From the NCBI GenBank assembly GCA_013339895.1, contig JABACO010000002.1, positions 16,762,242 to 16,826,241 of the forward strand: DNA of 64,000 nucleotides. Direction: 5' to 3'. The DNA comes from Ephydatia muelleri (lineage: Eukaryota > Porifera > Demospongiae > Spongillida > Spongillidae). Made by a program: the position numbers and the translations under genes. Shown here piece after piece: positions 19,080-30,502 of this stretch. The notes below the pieces were generated by a model. It was not told where the DNA came from, ran no database searches, and was given only the letters and a program-made list of their open reading frames with translations. How positions within the stretch are numbered: the first letter of the stretch is position 1; every line of letters starts with the position of its first letter.

Positions 19080-22000
19080 CATGATGTCCTGAATTGCGAC
19101 AGAATTTAGGCTTCAATTATACATTTTAACAGAGACACTATGACTCACGTGGCGGTAACGCCCACTTCCGGTCACAAGGTCACCTTGGGGGTGGTTCAAC
19201 CTCTTCACCCATCAAGGTGGACTGTTGTAGTGACATGCTGCTCTGAATTGCGACAGAATGTATGCTTCAATTCCAGATTTTAACAGAGACACTATGACTC
19301 ACGTGGCGGTAACGGCCACTTCCGGTCACAGGGTCACCTTGGGGGTGGTTCAACCTCTTCACCCTCCATGGTGGACTGTCGTAGTGACATGCTGCTCTGA
19401 AATGCGACATAATTTATGCTTCAATTATACATTTTAACAGAGACACTATGACTCACGTGGCGGTAACGCCCACTTCCGGTCACAGGGTCACCTTGGGGGT
19501 GGTTCAACCTCTTCACCCTCCAAGGTGGACTGTCGTAGTGACAGGCCGCTCTGAATTGCGACAGATTTTAGGCTTCAATTCCAGATTTTAACACAGACAC
19601 TATGACTCACGTGGCGGTAACGCCCACTTCCGGTCACAGGGTCACCTTGGGGGTGGTGCAACCTCTTCACCCTCCAAGGTGGACTGTTGCAGTGACATGC
19701 TGCTCTGAATTGTGACAGAATGTATGCTTCAATAACAGAGACACTATGACTCACGTGGCGGTAACGCCCACTTCTGGTCACAGGGTCACCTTGGGGGTGG
19801 TTCAACCTCTTCACCCTCCAAGGTGGACTGTCGTAGTGACAGGCTGCTCTGAATTGCGACAGATTTTAGGCTTCAATTCCAGATTTTAACACAGACACTA
19901 TGACTCACGTGGCGGTAACGCCCACTTCCGGTCATAGGGTCACCTTGGGGGTGGTTCAACCTCTTCACCCTCCAAGGTGGACTGTTGTAGTGACATGCTG
20001 TTCTGAATTGCGACAGAATGTATGCTTCAATTCCACATTTTAACAGAGACACTATGACTCACGTGGCGGTAACGCCCACTTCCGGCCACAGGGTCACCTT
20101 GGGGGTGGTTCAACCTCTTCACCCTCCAAGGTGGACTGTCGTAGTGACAGGCCGCTCTGAATTGCGACAGATTTTAGGCTTCAATTCCAGATATTAACAG
20201 AGACACTATGACTCACGTGGCAGTAACGCCCACTTCCGGTCACAGGGTCACCTTGGGGGTGGTTCAACCTCTTCACCCTCCAAGGTGGACTATCGTAGTG
20301 ACATGCTGCTCTGAATTGCGACAGAATTTATGCTTCAATTCCAGATTTTAACAGAGACACTATGACTCACGTGGCGGTAACGCCCACTTCCGGTCACAGG
20401 GTCACCTTGGGGGTGGTTCAACCTCTTCACCCTCCAAGGTGGACTGTTGTAGTGACATGCTGCTCTGAATTGCGACAGAATTTATGCTTCAATTCCAGAT
20501 TTTAACAGAGACACTATGACTCACGTGGCGGTAACGCCCACTTCCGGCCACAAGGTCACCTTGGGGGTGGTTCAACCTCTTCACCCTCTAAGATGGACTG
20601 TCGTAGTGACAGGCTGCTCTGAAATGCGACAGATTTTAGGCTTCAATTCCAGATTCTAACACAGACACTATGACTCACGTGGCGGTAACGCCCACTTCCG
20701 GTCACAGGGTCACCTTGGGGGTGGTGCAACCTCTTCACCCTCCAAGGTGGACTGGTGCAGTGACATGCTGCTCTGAATTGTGACAGAATGTATGCTTCAA
20801 TAACAGAGACACTATGACTCACGTGGCGGTAACGCCCACTTCCGGTCACAGGGTCACCTTGGGGGTGGTTCAACCTCTTCACCCTCCAAGGTGGACTGTT
20901 GCAGTGACATGCTGCTCTGAATTGTGACAGAATGTATGCTTCAATTCCAGATTTTAACAGAGACACTATGACTCACGTGGCGGTAACGCCCACTTCCGGT
21001 CACAGGGTCACCTTGGGGGTGGTTCAACCTCTTCACCCTCCAAGGTGGACTGTCGTAGTGACAGGCTGCTCTGAATTGCGACAGATTTTAGGCTTCAATT
21101 CCAGATTTTAACACAGACACTATGACTCACGTGGCGGTAACGCCCACTTCCGGTCATAGGGTCACCTTGGGGGTGGTTCAACCTCTTCACCCTCCAAGGT
21201 GGACTGTTGTAGTGACATGCTGTTCTGATTTGCGACAGAATGTATGCTTCAATTCCAGATTTTAACAGAGACACTATGACTCACGTGGCGGTAACGCCCA
21301 CTTCCGGTCACAGGGTCACCTTGGGGTGGTTCAACCTCTTCACCCTCCAAGGTGGACTGTTGCAGTGACATGCTGCTCTGAATTGTGACAGAATGTATGC
21401 TTCAATTCCAGATTTTAACAGAGACACTATGACTCACGTGGCGGTAACGCCCACTTCCGGTCACAGGGTCACCTTGGGGGTGGTTCAACCTCTTCACCCT
21501 CCATGGTGGACTGTCGTAGTGACATGCTGCTCTGAATTGCGACAGATTTTAGGCTTCAATTCCAGATTTTAACTGAGACACTATGACTCACGTGGCGGTA
21601 ACACCCACTTCCGGTCACAGGATCACCTTGGGGATGGTTCAACCTCTTCACCCTCCAAGGTGGACTGTTGTAGTGACATGCTGCTCTGAATTGCGACAGA
21701 ATTTATGCTTCAATTCCAGATTTTAACAGAGACACTATGACTCACGTGGCGGTAACGCCCACTTCCGGTCACAGGGTCACCTTGGGGGTGGTTCAACCTC
21801 TTCACCCTCCAAGGTGGACTGTTGCAGTGACATGCTGCTCTGAATTGTGACAGAATGTATGCTTCAATTCCAGATTTTAACAGAGACACTATGACTCACG
21901 TGGCGGTAACGCCCACTTCCGGTCACAGGGTCACCTTGGGGGTGGTTCAACCTCTTCACCCTCCATGGTGGACTGTCGTAGTGACAGGCTGCTCTGAATT

Positions 22001-24125
22001 GTGACAGATTTTAGGCTTCAATTCCAGATTTTAACTGAGACACTATGACTCACGTGGCGGTAACACCCACTTCCGGTCACAGGATCACCTTGGGGATGGT
22101 TCAACCTCTTCACCCTCCAAGGTGGACTGTCGTAGTGACAGGCCGCTCTGAATTGCGACAGATTTTAGGCTTCAATTCCAGATTTTAACTGAGACACTAT
22201 GACTCACGTGGCAGTAACACCCACTTCCGGTCACAGGGTCACCTTGGGGGTGGTTCAACCTCTTCACCCTCCAAGGTGGACTGTTGTAGTGACATGCTGC
22301 TCTGAATTGTGACAGAATTTATGCTTCAATTCCAGATTTTAACAGAGACACTATGACTCACGTGGCGGTAACGCCCACTTCCGGCCACAGGGTCACCTTG
22401 GGGGTGGTTCAACCTCTTCACCCTCCAAGGTGGACTGTTGTAGTGACATGCTGCTCTGAATTGCGACAGAATGTATGCTTCAATTCCACATTTTAACAGA
22501 GACACTATGACTCACGTGGCGGTAACGCCCACTTCCGGCCACAGGGTCACCTTGGGGATGGTTCAACCTCTTCACCCTCCAAGGTGGACTGTCGTAGTGA
22601 CATGCTGCTCTGAATTGCGACAGATTTTAGGCTTCAATTCCAGATTTTAACAGAGACACTATGACTCACGTGGCAGTAACGCCCACTTCCGGTCACAGGG
22701 TCACCTTGGGAGTGGTTCAACCTCTTCACCCTCCAAGGTGGACTGTTGTAGTGACATGCTGCTCTGAATTGCGACATAATTTATGCTTCAATTATACATT
22801 TTAACAGAGACACTATGACTCACGTGGCGGTAACGCCCACTTCCGGTCACAGGGTCACCTTGGGGGTGGTTCAACCTCTTCACCCTCCAAGGTGGACTGT
22901 CGTAGTGACAGGCTGCTCTGAATTGCAACAGATTTTAGGCTTCAATTCCAGATTTTAACAGAGACACTATGACTCACGTGGCGGTAAAGCCCACTTCCGG
23001 TCACAGGGTCACCTTGGGGGTGGTTCAACCTCTTCACCCTCCAAGGTGGACTGTTGTAGTGACATGCTGCTCTGAATTGCGACAGAATGTATGCTTCAAT
23101 TCCACATTTTAACAGAGACACTATGACTCACGTGGCGGTAACGCCCACTTCCGGCCACAGGGTCACCTTGGGGGTGGTTCAACCTCTTCACCCTCCAAGG
23201 TGGACTGTCGTAGTGACAGGCCGCTCTGAATTGCGACAGATTTTAGGCTTCAATTCCAGATTTTAACAGAGACACTATGACTCACGTGGCGGTAACGCCC
23301 ACTTCCGGTCACAGGGTCACCTTGGGGGTGGTTCAACCTCTTCACCCTCCAAGGTGGACTGTTGTAGTGACATGCTGCTCTGGATTGCGACAGAATGTAT
23401 GCTTCAATTCCAGATTTTAATAGAGACACTATGACTCACGTGGCGGTAACGCCCACTTCCGGTCACAGGGTCACCTTGGGGGTGGTTCAACCTCTTCACC
23501 CTCCAAGGTGGACTGTCGTAGTGACAGGCTGCTCTGAATTGCGACAGATTTTAGGCTTCAATTATACATTTTAACAGAGACACTATGACTCAAGTGGCGG
23601 TAACGCCCACTTCCGGTCACAGGGCACCTTGGGGGTGGTTCAACCTCTTCACCCTCCAAGGTGGACTGTTGTAGTGACATGCTGCTCTGAATTGCGACAG
23701 AATGTATGCTTCAATTCCAGATTTTAAAAGAGACACTATGACTCTCGTGGCGGTAACGCCCACTTCCGGTCACAGGGTCACCTTGGGGGTGGTTCAACCT
23801 CTTCACCCTCCAAGGTGGACTGTCGTAGTGACATGCTGCTCTGAAATGCGACATAATTTATGCTTCAATTATACATTTTAACAGAGACACTATGACTCAC
23901 GTGGCGGTAACGCCCACTTCCGGTCACAGGGTCACCTTGGGGGTGGTTCAACCTCTGCACTCTCCAAGGTGGACTGTCGTAGTGACAGGCTGCTCTGAAT
24001 TGCGACAGAGTTTAGGCTTCAATTCCAGATTTTAACAGAGACACTATGACTCACGTGACGGTAACGCCCACTTCGGTTACAGGGTCACCTTGGGGGTGGT
24101 TCAACTCCTTCACAGCTCTGAATTG
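19080..24125. repeat. 154-bp satellite array inside the CACTA element
   Basis: About 33 head-to-tail copies of a 154-base unit, with a few shortened copies lacking about 17 bases of the TTCAATTCCAGATTTTAAC segment. Each unit carries ATGACTCACGTGGCGGTAAC, CCACTTCCGGTCACAGGGTC, ACCTTGGGGGTGGTTCAACC and TCTTCACCCTCCAAGGTGGA. Neighbouring units often alternate between two types (AGTGACATGCTG...GAATGTATGC and AGTGACAGGCTG...GATTTTAGGC), implying a roughly 308-bp higher-order repeat. Open frames within it arise from the unit and are not supported as genes. The array lies wholly inside the CACTA ends. Confidence 0.92.
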
Positions 24126-25394
24126 CGACAGAATTCATAATTCCACATTTTTAATGTGAACGTTAGTAAATTGGAGAGCAGTAAATTGCAGAGCAAACTA
24201 CACATACTCATCAGTCACTTGACCCCTACCATTGGAGTGGGACCAATTTGAAGCTTATACTGCAAACCTTGCATCACATACACTTGAATGTGCAGACATG
24301 AAAGTTTGTCATTAGAAGCAAACCACTCACCTGAGATAGCTATACTCATCAGTGTCACCATCAGACACCATTAGAGTCACATGACCTGTACTTGACCCCT
24401 ATTTTGGGGTGACAACTCTGCACCAAACCATGTGTCACATATCTACACAGATAGACAAATTGCATTATTAAAAGCAAACCCCACTCACCTCAGATAGCCA
24501 CACTCATCAGAGTCAAATGATTCTTAGGAGACAATTGGGGTGACAACATGACCAATTTGAAGCTTATACACTAAACCTAGCCAGGTGATTGGGGGGGGTG
24601 GGGGGGTCGGGTCGGTCGAACGACCCCCTCCCGACGACTTTCCCGCACTCTCATCCACTACTAGTTATGTATAGAAATGGACGGTTCCTGGGTGAGGGAG
24701 GTACTAGGTTGCCATAAATCGGACCTGAAGCCTCCCCCCCCCCCCCCCCCCTCTTCCATTGGCTCAGTTGTGAATCCACCGCTCGCTATAAGTCGGGTCC
24801 CAAATAGAACGATGTCGACACCCCGGCCACTTTCAAGTGGCTGGCTTGTACGTCCTGCATTGTCCGAATTGTATGCATGTAGTCCCACTACAGCTTATAA
24901 TTCTGGCATCAAAACTATTCTGATCACATACCTTATATTTAGTTCAAGAGATTTAGGTATTCGAATTTAAACTAGTAAGAGGGTTAAATTTAATAATTTA
25001 TATCTACGTGGATATCGAGCATTCATGTTCCACTGCCCACGACTCGCGCTACGAGTCTTCATAGGATTCATACAATTCTTGATATTTGCCTCTTGATCCA
25101 AGTCTATAGAGGCGTCCCCATGCATATGCTGGCAACTACCAATTCCTTTAATACCGACTACGAATCCGATCCATAAGATTTTTATTGACCACTACTGTAT
25201 GTCCATAATGTTCTACGTTCGAAATCACATTGGAAACATACAGCCATACATTCTTGATCGAGAGGTTAAAACTAATATCTATTTTTACGTAAGTTATCTA
25301 TATTTGCAAATTCATTGTGGTTTGCATATTTTTGATACTTCGAGAATACGCGCAATGAATAATTGTCACCTGTGGATTCTTAAAATCTACCAGT
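24126..25394. other. Right interior of the CACTA element, non-coding repeats
   Basis: From 24,180 to 24,570 a roughly 165-base unit recurs imperfectly (AGCAAACCACTCACCTGAGA; ACTCATCAGTGTCACCATCA; CCAATTTGAAGCTTATAC). On the minus strand two of these contain an exon-like DSDE(Y/C)xYLR followed by GTGAGTGG. A poly-G (24,590-24,610) and a poly-C run (24,734-24,751) follow. No gene supported. Confidence 0.5.
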
Positions 25395-25494
25395 TGGATA
25401 TTCGGAATATACACTACCCTTGGTATATTCATGGTATACGCGAAATATACGCAAAAATATACGCTAGCGTATACTACATTTTTTGCACAGTGGG

Positions 25495-25723
25495 ACTTGT
25501 TGTACATTCCATGTCAATTTAACTATTCACCCGTGACAGTTGACTACTTTAACGTCACATGTGTGCAAGCAAGCACAGCTAAGCATGCCTAAAAGCTATA
25601 TATTTGTAACGGTATGCGTATGGGGACGCCATTCTATATATAGCTTAAGTGTGCTTGCGTGCACAAGTGGACAGTCAACTGTCACGGGTGAATAGTTAAA
25701 TTCACATGGAATGTACAACAAGT
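25495..25723. mobile_element. 229-bp foldback MITE
   Basis: Arms of about 51 bases (25,495-25,545 and 25,672-25,723) beginning ACTTGTTGTACATTCCATGT and ending with its reverse complement; almost identical. The left edge abuts the CACTA target duplication and the right edge abuts truncated gene copy A. No clear target duplication because the left flank was rewritten by the CACTA insertion. Confidence 0.82.
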
Positions 25724-25973
25724 CATGGCATGCAGATGATTGCGAGTAACATCCTTGTAGTACCTGTGCATGTCCACCAAGAACAGCATGCATGCAGTGT
25801 CTTCTGGTTATGCGTACCACAGGGCTATACACCAAATGGGCACATACCAAACCGCTTCCAGGGAGATATGTAAACCTAAATATTCAGACTGCAACAGTGG
25901 ACCTTTAGACGATCCGCGTATCCGCGTGGAATACAGTGGCCATGCAGTGTATTGAACACATACCCAAACGTAC

Positions 25974-26864
25974 CGGGTTGTTGTGTAGCACCTCTGAATT
26001 GAATTGTGCGGTTATAGGTAAGGCCGTCGTCATCGATCACGGAGATCATCATTGTATGGCTCTCCGCGCTGTACTCATTTAACGCATTCCTCGCCGAACC
26101 TATTAAAGAGAGGAAAATGGGCGTTACTAAACGTTGAGGACACTTTCGCGTGCTGAATAACACACATGTAGACCATGGCGAACCATCAACGGCACATTGA
26201 GCTTGGAAGCGTTGCTTATTAACACGACAAGCAAGTTTCAGTTCCAGTTTGGAATAGTCCGTCGTTTCTTGACAATGAACGACCAATGGCTTCACTGCAT
26301 GAATGCAAGAAAATAAGTATATAGTTTTGTGTCACTGACATGGAACGCGTGCGTGTGGCATTTAAACAAACCTCCACAGAACTGAAACGAATTATTAAAT
26401 CCGCTTGCGATGATGAAGACCGTGTTTGGGCCATCAAGATAGGCGAGGGTATCGACGAAGAAAAAGGGATAGGCTAGAAATATAATGAAGTCAATCGCAA
26501 TTCATGCCCCATTTGCATGCAAGCCGCCCGTTCATACACGTATACATGAATGTATATCAAGCACGTTAATTCACATTGATTTACCTCCATTGCAGCTGTT
26601 CGACACGGTATCAACATAACACGTTGCATTATTTAAGGTCGATGACGAACAACTGATCTCAAATCGACGGATGGCATGGTTGTGATAAGATGAACACAGC
26701 GAAGCATCGCTTGCTGTTGGCGGAAAGAGAACATCATAGTTGCATAGCTCATGCGCGCTACAAGCCTACAACCCAGCAAAGTACATCACGTAGAATTATG
26801 CTTGCTAACCTGTGGAGTAGCTAAAGAAAATAGCGTACGTGCTTAGTACCAGCAGATAGTACAT
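25974..26864 (-). CDS. Secreted Cys-containing protein, copy A (truncated)
   Basis: Five exons match copy B at 57,103: 26,864-26,810 (signal peptide MYYLLVLSTYAIFFSYST), 26,713-26,585, 26,473-26,372, 26,294-26,148 and 26,099-25,974, all phase 1. Mature sequence includes HNHAIRRFEISCSSSTLNNA, LAYLDGPNTVFIIASGFNNS, VKPLVVHCQETTDYSKLELK, AQCAVDGSPW and VIDDDGLTYNRTIQFRG. The CxxDG-type blocks resemble extracellular adhesion-type domains, but I do not recognise the family. The donor of exon 4 is GA instead of GT; the 48-base intron is then open and in frame, so it could be read as coding. The last exon is missing: homology to copy B stops at its acceptor, where the MITE sits. Probably truncated or a pseudogene. 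Confidence 0.65.
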
Positions 26865-27097
26865 GCCTATTGTTGACTTATAAAATTACTGAATAAACAA
26901 AAGTTTTATACTTTTTTAAACGCAACAGCAATGTATATACCGTATTTCATGTCGTAATTTGCCAGCTAGGAGTGAATCTATTCATATGTTGCCGTTCGAT
27001 CCTGTAGCTTGTTTGAGGGCCAAGGCCACTCACTGCATGATTATTGTACATGTAGCAAAACCGGGTTTAGTTTGTAATGTTCTGCGCTAGCCAGGTG

Positions 27098-27131
<34 letters not shown>

Positions 27132-27417
27132 CGGGGATTTCAGGCTAGATACATGTAGATCATGCTGGGAGACCTTTATGTAGTCGCTGTTTTGACATTT
27201 GCGCCATGTAGCAGGATGCGCTGTTTTTACACCACTGATTCAAGCGCCTGTATACATGTAGCGAAATCGAGATTGCTCGGCAGATTCAACTAGCAATGTG
27301 CCGTCCACTGACCACACCCCTTTGCCCCTCCCCACCCACTGAAATAAAATCTGACCTTTGAAAGTGATTACGTTCTTAATATATTTAGCTAGACATACCC
27401 GCCAGACATCGATCATT
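26865..27417. other. Divergent intergenic region with poly-G tract
   Basis: Separates gene copy A (minus) and the VWA-EGF gene (plus). The part up to about 26,985 is also present upstream of copy B (52,415-52,520), marking the proximal promoter of that gene pair. A G run occupies about 27,099-27,130, preceded by AGCCAGGTGATTGGGG, which also occurs near 24,577. Confidence 0.6.
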
Positions 27418-30400
27418 ATGAAGCCCTACTTTTTCTTTTTCCACTGCGCTCTCTTCGCGGTACTAAACGCCGTCTCTGGAGTGCAGTCCGATCGATGCGG
27501 TGGGGACTTACTCCAATTGGCTATCAACGTACAAGACGTCTCTGCAGTGATACTAGAAGGTACTGCCACCGTGACGTACACTGTGTTCGAAAAGGAGCTG
27601 GGACCTCCTCCCCCCGAATTGGGAATCGTCATACCGCCTCCTCGTAACGTATCCTTCCAGCCTCCTGACAGCATGCCTATTGCGCCTTCACCTAGCGCGT
27701 TTTCTGCTGCTTCGTCGACTTCGTCATCCGCATCTACCGGCATTTCATCGGGTCCAAAGTCATCCCCGATCCTTATTGCCAACATCAACACGCTACTCCT
27801 GGAATTCGCCTATTCTCCAGATGGTCCGGAGTGCAGCATAAATTCAGATGCAAGTGGTAGAGGAACCTCCGAAAGAAGGAAGCGATACGTATCGGCGACT
27901 GATTCTCCTCTGAATATCAGGTTCCTCTTCGAGACACTAAGCAAGGCACTGAATATCACGATTTCGAAACTTCAGTACAATGAATTTTCATCGGCAATCA
28001 TAGAAATTGCGGAAGAGTATCTAAAAGCCTGCAAGGCACCAACTCAGACCAACGAGACACTTTACACCTTGTACGATCAGCTTGTCGAAGTCCGTCAGTC
28101 AAGCGCCTCGAACAAGGCCAACGTATTACGAAGCATACTTGCAAAGACCTTGTGCTCTCACACAAGAAACAAGCGACAAAGCATCGGGGTGCCTGGGAGG
28201 TCTGATTTCTTCCGCTTGATTACTGATTTCGAAGTCAGGAATATATTTGGCTTTAATTTCATAGACGCGGGCTCAGTTGTACCGTTCCCTACTCTCGCAT
28301 TTGTCGTAGACACAACTGGCAGCATGGCAGCTGCTATCGCAGGGGTGAGACAAGCAATAAAGAGCATCATTGCACTTGAACAACAAAACCCATTCTTCTA
28401 CGTGTTGACACCTTTCAATGATTATGATGGGGATGCAGCATATCAAAATTTGCCAAGTAAGTCGTGCCAATATACGCGCAATGCTGTTACGCACTTTTCG
28501 ACCTTGAACTGACTAGATTACGGACCAAACTACATTGCGACTACAAGGAGGGAAGCCGGAGACCCTTATCGGGAACTAAAGAATCTGTATTCGGTAGTGA
28601 GTAACTTAACAGCCGATTCCGGCGGTGATGAGCCTGAGTACTGCATGGGGGGAATCCTTGAAGCGTTGCGGGCGAGTCGTACGATAAACGTTAGTGGAGT
28701 AAGCTACAAAATAAATTTCTACAGTGAGGCTTCACATATGATAGTGATAACTGATGCGACTGCAAAGGATGCTTCTCTCTTGAGCAATGTTACTAAAAAA
28801 GTTTCGTCCATAGGTGTGAAGGTTCATTTTATACTGGCTTCGGAGAGTGTTTCATCATACTCTCCTTACCAAAGCATAGCCAAAATTAGTGGTGGTGTGG
28901 TGCTAACGTCTACTTTTGAGATCAGCAAAGTGATACAAACTCTAGCATCGTTCGCATCTCAGCTGACAGGCATTACGCCAGTAATAAATACCACACTTCT
29001 AAGAAATAAGAGATCCATGGATAATTGCAACACTTTTGGCGTATCATTGTTTACCTCCCAAATTAGTGCCCTTTTTTTGCTAAATGTATCCTTGACGTAC
29101 CCTAATGGCACAACCACACAAATACCAGGACCAAACACTTTTACCGTCAACTCTCCTGATGCTGGACGATGGGCTGTGTGTTCCGCAGGCCAAGTTTACT
29201 ACACTACTCAAACTGTTGTGCACTTTGCTGTTACTTTTCTTGATTCCAAGTTTTCCATTTCTGAAAACCTACTTAGTGCTTGTAAGTCTGCAAGATTATC
29301 AGTAGTCAGATTTGCATTTAAGTCAATGTCTCTATGTGCATGATGCGTACTGCCACTTATGACATGTATAACGCACTGCCATAGAATAAGCTTTGTCTTT
29401 ACCGCTTACCGGTTACCTGGTACCATTAATCAATCAGTTCCCGTTCAATAACAGATAATTTGTTACCGACTAATTGACTGGAATTGTCTAATTATGGCAA
29501 ACCTGTAATGGTTGAGCCCTCGTGAAAAGGTCTTTACAGCTGGCGGGCGCAGATTGTTAAAATTAATATTTATGGAGCCGGTGCTATTGTACTAGTAGTA
29601 TAATTATTTTATGCATATATGTAATTTGCATTCATGCAGGCACGAAAGGAATGGTAACAGTGAATATACTCGAAGATAATGCCAAATACATATCCCCAAA
29701 TGAATGGCTTGGTTTAGAATTACTGAATACCGACAATGTTTCGCTAACAACCGTTAGCCTCGTCAACTGTTCTGGAACATTTCTGGGAAACGTGACCTAT
29801 CCGGAGGGCATTGTGACCTCCCTGAGACTGAGAGGTAGAGATTACCTGGGTAACGAATTTCAATACCAGAGAAACACCAGCAGCCAGTTGTCATTTTCTG
29901 CCAACCCATGCAAGTCTTTGACACTCGTTCCCAGCCAGTCCAGTGGTGTTGACGTTGCACCAGGAGAGAGCCGGATATTCTCGTTCTCTCTCTTAGTCAT
30001 CGCCAGTGCTACACCGACTGAGGTCAGGATAAATACGCTATCAAACTCGGACAGAATCAGCGGCTTGTTGTTAATGAATGGCTCTGTGATCTCTTCAAAT
30101 GCAATAGCTACTGTACGAGTAAACGTATCTGTTAGCACGTTGGCTAGCGGAACCGCAACAGTTTCATTTACGATTCAAGCCCATTGTGGATGTAACGTTA
30201 ACGATGCCTACGAACAGGTGTTTCAGATCTCCAGTGTCATGGTGAGCATTATTTATAAACCCGCTCGCTTATTATTATTATATTAATGCTTATTATTACA
30301 TTAATGCCGACAGGGTACGCCAACTGACCAGTGTGGTGGGTGTCTCAACGGAGGTACCTGTGTCTACCTATTTGGAAGATATTTCTGTTCCTGCCCTCCA

Positions 30401-30502
30401 TCTTTCATAGGGACCTACTGCCAAACAAGTAGGGCGTTTGCATGCGCACGATTCGTCGACAACAGATTTCAATCAATTGCTCTCTTTTCCACAGTGAACT
30501 AA
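27418..30502 (+). CDS. Secreted VWA-EGF protein (hemicentin-like VWA)
   Basis: Four exons, 27,418-28,456, 28,517-29,281, 29,640-30,241 and 30,314-30,502, join in phase to 864 residues. Start chosen at the Met beginning a signal peptide (MKPYFFFFHCALFAVLNAVS). A Ser/Pro-rich low-complexity stretch lies near residues 80-130 and dibasic RRKR and RNKR sites near 160 and 250. A von Willebrand A domain with intact MIDAS DTTGSM starts near residue 298 and continues through FFYVLTPFNDYDGD, GGDEPEYCMGGILEAL and SHMIVITDATAKD. Beta-rich regions with many N-glycosylation sites follow. The C-terminus is an EGF-like domain (CGGCLNGGTC, YFCSCPPSF, GTYC). Hemicentin-type VWA domains act in extracellular matrix and adhesion. 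No transmembrane segment seen; more 3' exons cannot be excluded. No copy was found on the other arm. Confidence 0.82.

Larger units (their letters stand above)
13817..25492. mobile_element. CACTA (EnSpm-type) DNA transposon, apparently complete
   Basis: Left end CACTGTGC (13,817-13,824) and right end GCACAGTG (25,485-25,492) are exact inverted repeats. Both are flanked by GGA (13,814-13,816 and 25,493-25,495), a 3-bp target duplication as expected for CACTA elements. Both subterminal regions (about 13,835-13,990 and 25,395-25,480) are rich in variants of GTATACGCGAATATAC in either orientation, like the subterminal repeats that bind CACTA transposases. Inside are a divergent gene pair (accessory gene minus, transposase plus) and a large 154-bp satellite. 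Length 11,676 bp. The transposase frame is uninterrupted, suggesting recent activity. Confidence 0.88.

Noticed and set aside
19575..20966. Minus-strand open frames (79 and 107 codons) in the satellite
   Set aside because: They arise only where shortened units restore frame across two repeats; the full-length 154-bp period is not a multiple of three and most units have stops.
19080..24125. CRISPR-like regular array
   Set aside because: The 154-bp units are contiguous and similar throughout with no unique spacers, the context is a eukaryotic transposon, and no cas genes exist here.
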